The notes under the pieces were generated by a model. That model worked only from the letters and a program-made list of their open reading frames with translations. It was not told the origin of the DNA and ran no database searches. The translations under genes were made by a program, and so were the position numbers. DNA of 64,000 nt. Source: AP-15 sp963797115 (GTDB lineage Bacteria; Pseudomonadota; Alphaproteobacteria; ATCC43930; CGMCC-115725). The DNA is taken from NCBI GenBank assembly GCA_963797115.1, contig CAWCOH010000001.1:496001-560000 (forward strand). Direction: 5' to 3'. Within the stretch, counting starts at the first letter, position 1; each line of letters begins with the position of its first letter. Of the stretch, positions 8,365-19,404 are shown one piece after another.

Positions 8365-11300
8365 ACCCTTCGACGCTGTTTATCAAGCGGCCGGTGGCGA
8401 CAACCTTGCTGACTCTCGGTGTTGCACTCGCCGGACTGTTTGCTTTTTTTAAGCTGCCGGTGGCACCACTGCCGCAGGTCGATTTCCCGACGATCGCGGT
8501 GTTCGCGACAATGCCGGGTGCGAGTCCCGAGACGATGGCGACGACTGTTGCGACGCCGCTCGAACGCCATCTCGGTGTCATTGCCGACGTCACCGAGATG
8601 ACCTCGAACAGTACGGTCGGAACGACCCGAACTGTCTTGCAGTTCGGGTTGAGCCGAAATATTGACGGTGCAGCGCGAGACGTACAGGCGGCGATCAACG
8701 CCGCGCGCGCGGATCTCCCGACCAGTCTGCGCAACAACCCGACCTATCGCAAGGTCAATCCCGCCGACTCGCCGATCGCAATCCTGGCGATGACATCGAA
8801 TACCCTGACGCGGGGCCAGATCTACGATGCCGCATCGAGCGTCGTGCAACAGGCTATTTCCCAGATCGACGGCGTCGGGCAAGTTGCGATCAGTGGGAGT
8901 TCCTTGCCGGCCGTACGCGTCGAACTCAATCCGCTGGCGCTGTTCAAATACGGGATTGGCCTCGAAGACGTGCGCGCGGCGCTCGCCTCGGCCAACGCGC
9001 ACAGTCCCAAGGGTATGATCGAAGACGGCGATCGTCGATTTCAGATCTACACCAACGACCAGGCGAACCGTGCCGCCGATTACCGACCGCTTGTGATCGC
9101 TTACCGGGACGGGGCTCCGGTGCGGCTGATCGACGTCGCCGAAGTGAGAGATTCGGTCGAGAACCTGCGCAACCAGGGGCTCGCCAACGGCAAGCCTGCG
9201 GTCCTGGTCTTCGTTTATAAGCAGCCGGGCGCCAACATCATCGACACGGTGGATCGGGTAAAGGCGATCATGCCGCAACTCGAAGCCTCGATCCCGAGCG
9301 CCATCAACGTCGAGATGACCTTGGACCGGACCGTTACGATCCGGGCCTCGCTGCATGACGTCGAGCGCACTTTAATGATCGCAATATGCCTCGTCGTCCT
9401 CGTCGTCTTCGCCTTCCTTCGCAATGTGCGCGCCGCCCTTATCCCCAGCGTAGCAGTGCCCGTCTCACTGATTGGCACGTTCGGCGTGATGTATCTACTA
9501 GGCTACAGCCTCAACAACCTTTCACTGATGGCGTTAACCATTTCGACCGGTTTCGTCGTCGACGACGCAATCGTTGTACTGGAGAATGTCACCCGGCACA
9601 TCGAAGCCGGCAAGACCCGGATGCAGGCCGCACTTGAGGGCGCCAGCGAGGTCGGCTTCACCGTGCTGTCGATGAGCCTTTCGCTGATCGCCGTCTTCGT
9701 ACCGATTCTGCTGATGGGCGGCATCGTCGGTCGCTATTTCCGCGAGTTCGCGATGACTTTGTCGGTCGCGATCCTGATTTCGCTGGTCGTCTCGCTGACG
9801 ACGACACCGATGATGTGCGCCTATATGCTCGGCTACCACCGCGACCGCAAGACCGGCCGCCTTTATCGGGCCAGCGAGCAGGTTTTCCTGGCTATCCTCG
9901 GGCTCTACGAGCGTAGCCTGCGCCGGGCTCTGCAGTGGCCGTCGCTCGTCATGCTGAGCCTATTGGTGACATTGGGCTTGGGCGTTTATCTCGTCAGGAT
10001 CATTCCAAAGGGCTTCTTTCCGACCCAAGACGTTGGCCTGATGTTCGGCGGCATTCAAGCCGACCAGAGCATCTCGTTTCAGCTGATGGAAAAAAAATTG
10101 ACCCAGTTCGTCGATATCATTCGGCGAGACCCGGCGGTCCAGGACGTCAATGCATTTACCGGCGGCAGCCAGACCAACTCCGGTTTTGTGTTCGCCGCCT
10201 TGAAGCCGCTGTCCGAGCGGCAGGTTTCGATGGAAAAAGTCATCGGCCGGCTGCGTCCCAAGCTCAACCAGGTCCCTGGAGCGAGGCTCTTTTTGCAGGG
10301 AGCGCAGGACATCCGGGTCGGCGGGCGCGCAAGCAACGCCCAATACCAGTACACATTGTTGGCCGACGACACTGCCGAACTCCACGAATGGGCGCCCAAG
10401 CTCGAAGCGGCATTGCAAAACGTGCCGCTCTTGACTGATGTCAATCTCGACCAGCAGCAAAAGGGACTGGAAATTGATCTGGTAATCGACCGTGCGGCCG
10501 CCGCGCGCCTGGGGCTCACTGTGAGCCAGATCGACAACACCCTCTACGACGCGTTCGGTCAACGACAGGTATCGGTGATCTACGCCCCGCGAAACCAATA
10601 CCACGTCATCATGGAGGTAGCCCCCGAATTTTGGCAGAACCCGGAAATCCTGAACCAGATCTATGTCAGCACAAGCGGTGGTGCGGTCGGCGGTACGAAA
10701 TCGACCAACGCACTCGCCGGAACGGTCCTTACCAAGGCGCCGACGGCAACAAGCCCCAATGCGGGGACCACCACCGCGCAGATCGCCGGCGACACGGCGC
10801 GCAATCTGGCCAACAACGCGCTCGCCAACACCGGTCGCGCCGCGACCTCGACCGGTACTCCGGTCAGCACCTCTCGAGAGACGATGGTGCCGCTTTCTGC
10901 ATTTGCCCACTTTGGCCCCGGCAACGCACCGCTTGCGGTTAATCACCAAAACCTCTTCGTCGCATCGACGATCTCGTTCAATCTCGCGCCAAACGTCTCG
11001 CTGAGCCAGGCCACGGCGGCGATCGAGGATGAGATGCGCAAGCTCGGCGTGCCGGCCTCGATCCGCGGCAGCTTTCAGGGCACCGCGAGGATGTTCCAGC
11101 GGACGCTCGACAATGAGCCGGTGCTGATCGCTGCGGCGCTGCTCGCCGTCTATATCGTGCTCGGGATTCTCTACGAGAGCTACATCCACCCGATCACGAT
11201 TTTGTCGACCCTGCCCTCGGCCGGGGTCGGCGCGGTGCTGGCGCTAATATATACCGGCACCGAGTTCAGCATCATGGCGATGATCGGCGTTATTCTGCTG

Positions 11301-11672
11301 ATCGGCATCGTCAAAAAGAACGCCATCATGATGATTGATTTTGCACTCGATGCTGAGCGCCACGAAGGTTTGACATCGCGTGAGGCGATTTACCAAGCCT
11401 GCCTCAAACGCTTCCGGCCGATCATCATGACCACGATGGCAGCGATGTTTGGTGCGCTGCCGCTGGCGATCGGCTTTGGCGAAGGCGCCGAATTGCGCCA
11501 GCCGCTCGGTATCTCGATCGTCGGCGGATTGTTCGTCAGCCAGATATTGACCCTCTACACGACGCCGGTCATCTACCTCTATCTCGACCGCTTCCGGCTG
11601 TCGGCGCAACGCCGCTGGCGAATTCGTCATCCGCGGTTTGCCTTCGGACGCCCTTTCGAACCCGGCGAATGA
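8361..11672 (+). CDS. mdtC: RND multidrug efflux permease (MdtC-like) with a low-complexity insertion
   Basis: Second RND permease of the operon, predicted to assemble with the preceding one. The GTG at 8361 is chosen because it overlaps the upstream stop and gives the family N-terminus (NPSTLFIKRPVATTLL). The open frame extends further upstream only as an overlap with mdtB. The 1103-residue product has the TM4 Asp pair in TGFVVDDAIVVLENV. It is about 70 residues longer than its partner because of a Thr/Ala/Asn/Gly-rich segment near residues 769-838 (bases about 10665-10880) in the second periplasmic loop, just before VPLSAFAHF. This segment has no counterpart in the preceding permease. Confidence 0.92.
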   Translation: MNPSTLFIKRPVATTLLTLGVALAGLFAFFKLPVAPLPQVDFPTIAVFATMPGASPETMATTVATPLERHLGVIADVTEMTSNSTVGTTRTVLQFGLSRNIDGAARDVQAAINAARADLPTSLRNNPTYRKVNPADSPIAILAMTSNTLTRGQIYDAASSVVQQAISQIDGVGQVAISGSSLPAVRVELNPLALFKYGIGLEDVRAALASANAHSPKGMIEDGDRRFQIYTNDQANRAADYRPLVIAYRDGAPVRLIDVAEVRDSVENLRNQGLANGKPAVLVFVYKQPGANIIDTVDRVKAIMPQLEASIPSAINVEMTLDRTVTIRASLHDVERTLMIAICLVVLVVFAFLRNVRAALIPSVAVPVSLIGTFGVMYLLGYSLNNLSLMALTISTGFVVDDAIVVLENVTRHIEAGKTRMQAALEGASEVGFTVLSMSLSLIAVFVPILLMGGIVGRYFREFAMTLSVAILISLVVSLTTTPMMCAYMLGYHRDRKTGRLYRASEQVFLAILGLYERSLRRALQWPSLVMLSLLVTLGLGVYLVRIIPKGFFPTQDVGLMFGGIQADQSISFQLMEKKLTQFVDIIRRDPAVQDVNAFTGGSQTNSGFVFAALKPLSERQVSMEKVIGRLRPKLNQVPGARLFLQGAQDIRVGGRASNAQYQYTLLADDTAELHEWAPKLEAALQNVPLLTDVNLDQQQKGLEIDLVIDRAAAARLGLTVSQIDNTLYDAFGQRQVSVIYAPRNQYHVIMEVAPEFWQNPEILNQIYVSTSGGAVGGTKSTNALAGTVLTKAPTATSPNAGTTTAQIAGDTARNLANNALANTGRAATSTGTPVSTSRETMVPLSAFAHFGPGNAPLAVNHQNLFVASTISFNLAPNVSLSQATAAIEDEMRKLGVPASIRGSFQGTARMFQRTLDNEPVLIAAALLAVYIVLGILYESYIHPITILSTLPSAGVGAVLALIYTGTEFSIMAMIGVILLIGIVKKNAIMMIDFALDAERHEGLTSREAIYQACLKRFRPIIMTTMAAMFGALPLAIGFGEGAELRQPLGISIVGGLFVSQILTLYTTPVIYLYLDRFRLSAQRRWRIRHPRFAFGRPFEPGE

Positions 11673-11685
11673 GACCCGAGGGCGG

Positions 11686-13182
11686 ATGCGAAGGACAGCG
11701 CTCAAAAGCGTCGGCGCCGCAGCCATACTTGTTTCGGCCTGCACGGTCGGGCCGGATTACCGAAGACCCGACGCCCCAGTGCCGGCCCAATATAAGGAGA
11801 CCGGGTGGAAGGTCGGTGAGCCGCTGGACGCAATCGACCGTGGCGCCTGGTGGTCAGTATACAAGGATCCGCTGCTCGACGATCTCCAAAAACAGATCGA
11901 CATCTCGAACCAGAACCTCAAAGCCGCCGCGGCCGCGTTCGAGCAAGCAGAATGGATCGTGGCCCAGGCGCGCGCCGGCTTTTTCCCGACAGTTGATCTG
12001 AATGCGAGCGCGCAGCGTTCGCGAACCGGCGGTAGCTCCAGTAGCAGCACGGGCGCCGGCCGATCCGGGTTCACCAGCAGCTCATTCAGCACCTCCGCGT
12101 CGGCAAACTGGGTGCCGGACCTGTGGGGTAAAATCCGCCGTACCGTCGAGGGGGACGTGGCAAGCGCCCAGGCGAACGCCGGCGATCTCGCCAGCGCACG
12201 CCTGTCGGCTCAGGGCGCGTTGGCCAGCGACTATTTGCAGCTGAGGATGGCCGACGAGCTGAAGCGCCTGCTCGACGCAGCGGCCTCGTACTATGCCGAA
12301 TCGCTGCGCATCACCCGCAACCAATATAACAGCGGCACCGCGGACCAGTCGGCCGTCTCTCAAGCCGAGGCGCAACTTGAAAGCACACAAGCGCAGGCGA
12401 TCGCAGTCGGCGTGACCCGCGCCCAGCTCGAGCACGCGATCGCGGTTCTGGTCGGCAAGCCACCAGCTGAATTTTCGATCCCGCCAACGGAAGCGATGAT
12501 AGCGGTGCCGGTGATACCGGCAGAGGTGCCGTCCGCGCTTTTGGAGCGCCGCCCGGACATCGCCGCCTCAGAGCGCCAGATGGCGTCGGCCAATGCCCAG
12601 ATCGGCGTCGCCGTGGCGGCGTTTTATCCCGATATCACTCTTTCGGGCGACTCCGGGACTTCGGCGTTGACGCTGAACCATCTATTGGCCACGTCGAGCC
12701 GCTTCTGGTCATTCGGCTCGACCCTCGTGCAGACCATATTCGACGCCGGCGCGCGCAACGCCCAAGTCGAGCAGGCCCGCGCGGTCTTTGACCAGGACGT
12801 CGCGAATTACCGGCAGACCGTTCTGACGGCGTTCCAACAGGTTGAGGACCAGCTGGCGACGCTGCGCATCCTCGCCCAGCAGGCCGAGGTCCAGGACAAG
12901 GCCGTGGCGGCGGCATTCGAGGCCGCGCGGATCATCAACAACCAGTATCTGGCAGGCACCGTCGCGTATACGAGCGTTATCGTCGCCGATCAGACCGCGC
13001 TGACTAACGCCGAGACGGCCATCAACATCCGGCAGAGCCGGCTCGTTGCGAGCGCCGCCCTGATCCAGGCACTGGGCGGCGGGTGGGACGCGATGCAGCT
13101 ACCGAGCCGCGAGCGCATCGAAGAAGCGGCGCCGCTCAACTTCAGCCCATTTCCGCCCGCCGAGGCGGTGCCGAGCCACTGA
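11686..13182 (+). CDS. NodT-family outer-membrane efflux lipoprotein
   Basis: TolC-like outer-membrane channel of the tripartite pump. The N-terminus from the ATG at 11686 is a lipoprotein signal ending in the lipobox VSAC, followed by the family hallmark TVGPDYRRP. The body contains two OEP repeats with long helical segments (YYAESLRITRNQYNSG and FEAARIINNQYLAGTV). An earlier in-frame ATG at 11638 would overlap the permease gene and bury the signal peptide, so 11686 is preferred. The product has 498 residues, normal for the family. A Ser/Gly-rich stretch (about residues 115-130) is an unusual surface-loop feature. It is the last gene of the operon. Confidence 0.9.
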   Translation: MRRTALKSVGAAAILVSACTVGPDYRRPDAPVPAQYKETGWKVGEPLDAIDRGAWWSVYKDPLLDDLQKQIDISNQNLKAAAAAFEQAEWIVAQARAGFFPTVDLNASAQRSRTGGSSSSSTGAGRSGFTSSSFSTSASANWVPDLWGKIRRTVEGDVASAQANAGDLASARLSAQGALASDYLQLRMADELKRLLDAAASYYAESLRITRNQYNSGTADQSAVSQAEAQLESTQAQAIAVGVTRAQLEHAIAVLVGKPPAEFSIPPTEAMIAVPVIPAEVPSALLERRPDIAASERQMASANAQIGVAVAAFYPDITLSGDSGTSALTLNHLLATSSRFWSFGSTLVQTIFDAGARNAQVEQARAVFDQDVANYRQTVLTAFQQVEDQLATLRILAQQAEVQDKAVAAAFEAARIINNQYLAGTVAYTSVIVADQTALTNAETAINIRQSRLVASAALIQALGGGWDAMQLPSRERIEEAAPLNFSPFPPAEAVPSH

Positions 13183-13193
13183 GCGACGCCCTC

Positions 13194-14091
13194 TCACAGC
13201 GAAAGCGCCGAGACGAACGTTTGTAGCTCCTCCCTGGCGGCGGTGACCTCGGCGGCCTTCTTGACCATCGCGCTTGAGACAGTCACGATCTGGGCGTCAG
13301 TTGCGCCGAGCTTGTCGAGGGTCTGCCCAGAAAGCGCCGAGTCACGTCCGACGGCTGGCCGCTGAAATTCTCCAATACCGACCAGCCTCGCAATCGAGCT
13401 CGCTCTGCTCCGGGCTCGGCCGGGAGGGTCAGCCCGATACGAGGCCTTCCACAACGGCGTGCCGACGACGCAGCCGATACGGACGGTGCGCTTGCCCGTC
13501 CGGCGCGTCTCAAAGGTGAGCCGCCGCCGGCCATCCGACCGGTAAGGTTCCAGCCGTGACAACGCAGCCCGGACCTTTTTGTCCAGCTCGGCGTTCGGCA
13601 TCCTGCAGCACGAATTGCTGGATACCGGACTCGGACAAGAGTGTAACCCAGTCGCGGGGTGGTCATGAGGCCATTCTCACCGCGCGCTGCCTCTTCGACG
13701 ACGCGCACGAGGCGGCCCACCATTGGCCTCGGGCCCGCTACCCGAATTTCCGAACCTTGCAAAGCATTGAGTAGAGCAGACGCCGAATCGAGCGCCGAGC
13801 GATCAAACAGGAGATCGACAAAGCTCTGGGTCAGCGGCTCGCGGCCGCGCAGCGTGACCTCGCCGGCCGTGCCGCGGTCGTCGTAGAGACGAGGCTCTTC
13901 AAGATGTCGTCAACCTGGTCGAGCGGCACGTCGAGACTTAAGGCTTCGTTCCCGTCGACCGCGGTTTCGTACTCGAAATAGCCGACGCTGCCGCTCGACA
14001 GCATGACTCGCTGCAGCGCCAAATCAGCGGCCTCCACTGGAACAATCTTTACGAGCGAAGCTAGAACCACTGCGCCCAATAATCGGCTCAT
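13194..14091 (-). pseudogene. Decayed DUF4139-like secreted protein gene
   Basis: Three segments in different frames on the minus strand read as parts of one protein. At 14091 there is a signal peptide and ALQRVMLSSGSVGYFEYE, then PLDQVDDILKSLV. Around 13762-13640 comes GSEIRVAGPRPMVGRLVRVV. Around 13560-13440 comes SDGRRRLTFETRRTGKRTVR, then LWKASYR and VLENFSGQP, ending near 13194 with a Lys/Ala-rich tail. These segments match my memory of DUF4139 (mucoidy-inhibitor-like) proteins, which are about twice as long, so the gene has several frameshifts and an internal deletion. The original role is unknown. Family assignment is from recalled motifs and should be tested by a profile search. Confidence 0.6.
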
Positions 14092-14214
14092 CCTTGTCTC
14101 CTGGTTCGGAACCCTTCGATGCTTCGCTTCGGTATGGTAATTTTACGGACGACTATCGTGCGCCGACGACCTCCCCTTGAAACGGTGCCGGCGCGAGCGC
14201 ACGTCACGGACGCA

Positions 14215-14727
14215 ATGCCGTCACCGTACCCGCGATACCGCCGCCCGGTTTTGGCCGGTGCGTCTGCGCGGGTTGGACTGGCGCTGCTCGGGCTCCTCAT
14301 CTCGGGGACGGATATGGCTCAGGAAAGCTTGCTATCGGCGCCGCTTGTGGTCGAAGATATCCGAAGCGGGTTCGCTGGAGAGACCGGCAGAATATGGACG
14401 ATCGTGCCGGACGGCGGTTACACAGTCGCCCGGCAGATCGGTCTGAAAGTGCTCGAACCGGACAAGCAGGGTCGGTTGACGCCCGAGCAATCGGCGCAGC
14501 TCAAGGCGTTGTTGGATCGGATGGCAGCGTCGGCGCTACCGCAGCAGCTCGGCGCCGAGCCGCAGGTCAATGCACGCCGGATCACCCTTTCCTATGGAGG
14601 AAGGCAATCCGTGGTGAATTTGGCACCGGCAGCGGATGCGAGCGCAGCGCGCGCGACAGCCGGCAATGATCCGACCGCCCTAATGCTGGAGCTGGTAGAC
14701 GATCTGAAAGACATGACCGGCAGCTGA
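14215..14727 (+). CDS. Small secreted protein of unknown function
   Basis: A 170-residue product with a signal peptide (Arg-rich start, then ARVGLALLGLLISG and a cleavage site after about residue 36). The mature part includes GRIWTIVPDGGYTV, GRLTPEQSAQLKALLDRM and RRITLSYGGRQSVV, which suggests a small beta-rich periplasmic or lipoprotein-like domain. I do not recognise a named family. The open frame continues upstream to 14119, but the ATG at 14215 puts the hydrophobic core at the correct distance for export. It is divergent from the decayed DUF4139-like gene and could have shared its regulation or function. Confidence 0.6.
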   Translation: MPSPYPRYRRPVLAGASARVGLALLGLLISGTDMAQESLLSAPLVVEDIRSGFAGETGRIWTIVPDGGYTVARQIGLKVLEPDKQGRLTPEQSAQLKALLDRMAASALPQQLGAEPQVNARRITLSYGGRQSVVNLAPAADASAARATAGNDPTALMLELVDDLKDMTGS

Positions 14728-14749
14728 TCCCGCCGTCTGGAACCTAAGG

Positions 14750-14799
14750 TGTGAGCAAGATCACACTAATACCTTTTTTGGCGCGCTATATTCTCCCTA
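14750..14799 (+). promoter_or_regulatory. Predicted class II CRP-type promoter of the metalloprotease gene
   Basis: An exact TGTGA-N6-TCACA palindrome lies at 14750-14765, with its centre at 14757.5. A TATATT -10-like hexamer lies at 14787-14792, predicting a start near 14799. The palindrome is therefore centred at -41.5, the textbook spacing of class II CRP-activated promoters. The protease ATG is at 14851. The match and spacing are read directly; regulation by a CRP/FNR-family protein is inference. Confidence 0.6.
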
Positions 14800-14850
14800 C
14801 CCGGACGGAGACGAGCCGATGTCTGGGAACAATCAGTACGGGAGATCGTC

Positions 14851-15924
14851 ATGCAATCGTATGGCTGCGAGCGTACGCATAGCCATTCCATCTTCTGCAT
14901 CTTGCCGCCACATATCCTTCGCGAAATGGCGCGACGCGGCAATGCTGCGCAGCGCAACTTTGCGCTGGACACCCTGGCACTCGATACGACGCATCGGTCC
15001 CAGCGCATGATGCTGCAAATGACAGCGGTAGCACCGCGTCGGGCGCTCACGGCAGCCCCTCCCGCGGCGCACCGCAGCGTCCATACCGCCGGCAATCGGG
15101 AGACCAAGCCGGGCACGCTGGTTCGCTCCGAGGGTCAGCCCGCGGTAGCGGACCAAACCGTCAATGAGGCCTATGACGGCCTCGGCAACACCTTTGACTT
15201 CTATCTCGAGAACTACCAGCGCAATTCGATCGACGGTGTCGGAATGCCGCTCAATGCGATCGTCCATTATGGTCGGGACTACGACAACGCCTTTTGGGAC
15301 GGGCAGGATATGGTGTTCGGGGATGGTGACGGAACCATCTTCAATCGCTTTACCATCGCCCTGGATGTGATCGGGCACGAACTCACCCATGGCGTCACCG
15401 GCGCAGAGGCCAACCTGACCTATTTCGGTCAATCCGGCGCGCTCAACGAGTCGGTTTCCGATGTCTTCGGGTCCCTGATCAAGCAATACGCGCTGAAGCA
15501 GACGGCCGACAAGGCCGACTGGCTGATCGGCGAAGGTCTGCTGACGTTCGCGGGGCAGTCGTTGCGGTCGATGAAGGCACCCGGCACGGCCTACGACAAC
15601 GAGCTACTCGGCAAGGACCCGCAACCGGCCGACATGGCGCACTACGTGCGTACCACGCAAGACAATGGCGGCGTGCACATCAACTCCGGCATTCCCAACC
15701 GCGCCTTCTATCTCGCCGCAACAGCGATCGGCGGATACGCTTGGGAAAAAACCGGGCAGATCTGGTACGACACGATCCGTGACAAGAGTCTGAAGCCGGC
15801 GGCGAACTTTGCTGCCTTCGCAGGCCTTACGCTGGCAAACGCCGGCCACCGCTACGGGTCGGACAGCGCCGAACGGAAGGCTGTTGCCGAGGCCTGGAAC
15901 AAAGTCGGAGTCAAGCCGAGCTAA
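14851..15924 (+). CDS. M4-family (thermolysin/protealysin-like) neutral metalloprotease
   Basis: Zinc endopeptidase of 357 residues. The short N-terminal propeptide carries the protealysin-type motif FCILPPHIL (residues 15-23) instead of a long FTP propeptide. The catalytic zinc site is HELTH at residues 176-180 with the third ligand Glu200 (NESVSDVFG). The proton-donor His is in NGGVHINSGIPNRAF. No signal peptide is obvious, which agrees with protealysin-like enzymes that act intracellularly or leave by other routes. It follows a predicted CRP-type promoter and is followed by a strong hairpin, so it is probably transcribed alone. Confidence 0.9.
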   Translation: MQSYGCERTHSHSIFCILPPHILREMARRGNAAQRNFALDTLALDTTHRSQRMMLQMTAVAPRRALTAAPPAAHRSVHTAGNRETKPGTLVRSEGQPAVADQTVNEAYDGLGNTFDFYLENYQRNSIDGVGMPLNAIVHYGRDYDNAFWDGQDMVFGDGDGTIFNRFTIALDVIGHELTHGVTGAEANLTYFGQSGALNESVSDVFGSLIKQYALKQTADKADWLIGEGLLTFAGQSLRSMKAPGTAYDNELLGKDPQPADMAHYVRTTQDNGGVHINSGIPNRAFYLAATAIGGYAWEKTGQIWYDTIRDKSLKPAANFAAFAGLTLANAGHRYGSDSAERKAVAEAWNKVGVKPS

Positions 15925-15939
15925 GCTGACGGCGTTCCC

Positions 15940-15964
15940 GCGGGGCACCTCTCGGGTGCCCCGC
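15940..15964 (+). terminator. Hairpin after the metalloprotease gene
   Basis: A perfect 10-base-pair stem, GCGGGGCACC pairing with GGTGCCCCGC around a 5-base loop, begins 16 bases after the protease stop. No T-run follows, so it may act as a weak or Rho-assisted terminator or as a 3' stabilising structure. Confidence 0.55.
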
Positions 15965-16033
15965 CATTCCTTCGCCAGATTGACACCTCGCCAAACGCTC
16001 GACTGCCGTAGGCGCGTGGAGTAATAGGGCGCA

Positions 16034-18118
<2,085 letters not shown>

Positions 18119-18192
18119 AAAAGGTTTGAGCCCAGGCGCCCGGTAACTGCTAATGGCGGTGTCCCAGGCGTAGGAGTGGGGAAGGAGCCGCC

Positions 18193-19359
18193 GTGTTTGT
18201 GAGCCTATCCGACGAGCAGCGCCGCTTTGTGCAGACCGTCCGCGACTTGGCGCAAAGCGAGTTCCGACCGCGCGCCCTGCAATACATGGACGGCACCTTC
18301 CCGTGGGAGAATATGCGGGCTCTCGCCGGGCTGGGGGTGCTCGGCATGGCCGTGCCGGAAGAATATGGCGGGCTCGGCCTGCCGGTCTTCGACACCGCTC
18401 TCGTCCTCGAGGAAATCGCCAAGACCTGCTACGTGACGGCGATGGCCGTGCTCGGCGAGGTCGGGGTGCAGACCCGGATCATCGCAACCTACGCGCCGGA
18501 AGGGGTCAAGGCCCGCATCCTGCCGGCAGTGTGCAGCGGCGATGCCATCCTGGCGATCTGCATGACCGAGCCCGACGCCGGTACCGATGTCGCCAACTAC
18601 AAGACCAATGTCGACACGGCCGGCAATTCGCTGCGGCTCAACGGCGTCAAGACGCTGATCAGCCGGGCCGAGGAGGCGCAGATGTTCGTCGTCTTCACCC
18701 GCGTCGACCGGCGTCCCGGCCGCGAGGGCATCGGCTGCGTGCTGGTCGAGAAGGGCACCCCCGGCTTTTCGGTCACCGGCACCTATCACACGATGGGCGG
18801 CGAAAATCTGCACGAGATCCGCTTCGAGGATTGCGAACTGCCGCCCGAGAACCTGGTGTTGCGCGAGGACGGCTTCCGCAAACTGCTCTCGGCCTTCAAC
18901 ACCCAGCGCTGCCTCAACCCCTCGATCTCGCTGGGCCTCGCCGAGGGCGCGCTCGAGGAGGCGGTCCGCTACGTCAAGGAACGCCGGGCATTCGGCCGCG
19001 CCATCGGCGACTTTCAGGGCATGCGCTGGAAAATCGCCGAGATGTACAAGGACATCGAGGTCGGCCGCAGCATGCTCTACCGCGCCTGCGCCAGCGCCGA
19101 CCCGTTCCCCGACCCGCTCTTGGCCGCGGTCGCCAAGACCTACTGCAACGAGATGGCGCTCAAGGTCACCAGCGAGGCGATCCAGGTGCATGGCGGCTAC
19201 GGCTTCACCGACGAGTTCCCGGTCTCGCGCTTCTACCGAGGCGCGCGTTACGGGACCTTGGGCGGCGGCACTACCGAGACCCTGCGCGACCTGATCGGCC
19301 GGCGCGTGCTGGCAAACCTCGACCCGGTCGACGGCATCCTCGGCTTGGGCATGTTCTGA
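18193..19359 (+). CDS. Acyl-CoA dehydrogenase family protein lacking the usual catalytic Glu positions
   Basis: FAD-dependent acyl-CoA dehydrogenase fold of 388 residues. GTG start at 18193 with AAGGAG eight bases upstream. Family motifs include CMTEPDAGTDVANYKTN, RRAFGRAIGDFQGM and IQVHGGYGFTDEFPV. When the C-terminal region is laid on the medium-chain enzyme, the position of its catalytic Glu (in YEGT) is Gly in LGGGTTET. The alternative Glu position of isovaleryl- and long-chain enzymes is Gln (FNTQRCL). It may therefore use another base, such as the nearby Glu of TTET, or catalyse a different reaction. It is probably co-transcribed with the preceding hydantoinase gene and is followed by a terminator. 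Confidence 0.88.
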   Translation: MFVSLSDEQRRFVQTVRDLAQSEFRPRALQYMDGTFPWENMRALAGLGVLGMAVPEEYGGLGLPVFDTALVLEEIAKTCYVTAMAVLGEVGVQTRIIATYAPEGVKARILPAVCSGDAILAICMTEPDAGTDVANYKTNVDTAGNSLRLNGVKTLISRAEEAQMFVVFTRVDRRPGREGIGCVLVEKGTPGFSVTGTYHTMGGENLHEIRFEDCELPPENLVLREDGFRKLLSAFNTQRCLNPSISLGLAEGALEEAVRYVKERRAFGRAIGDFQGMRWKIAEMYKDIEVGRSMLYRACASADPFPDPLLAAVAKTYCNEMALKVTSEAIQVHGGYGFTDEFPVSRFYRGARYGTLGGGTTETLRDLIGRRVLANLDPVDGILGLGMF

Positions 19360-19379
19360 TCCCTGGGAGGCAGAGAGAT

Positions 19380-19404
19380 TTCCCTGCCGGCAGGGAAGTT
19401 TTTT
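19380..19404 (+). terminator. Rho-independent terminator after the acyl-CoA dehydrogenase gene
   Basis: The 18-base palindrome TTCCCTGCCGGCAGGGAA is followed by G and six T residues, 20 bases after the stop codon. This is a typical intrinsic terminator closing the hydantoinase/acyl-CoA dehydrogenase unit. Confidence 0.75.
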
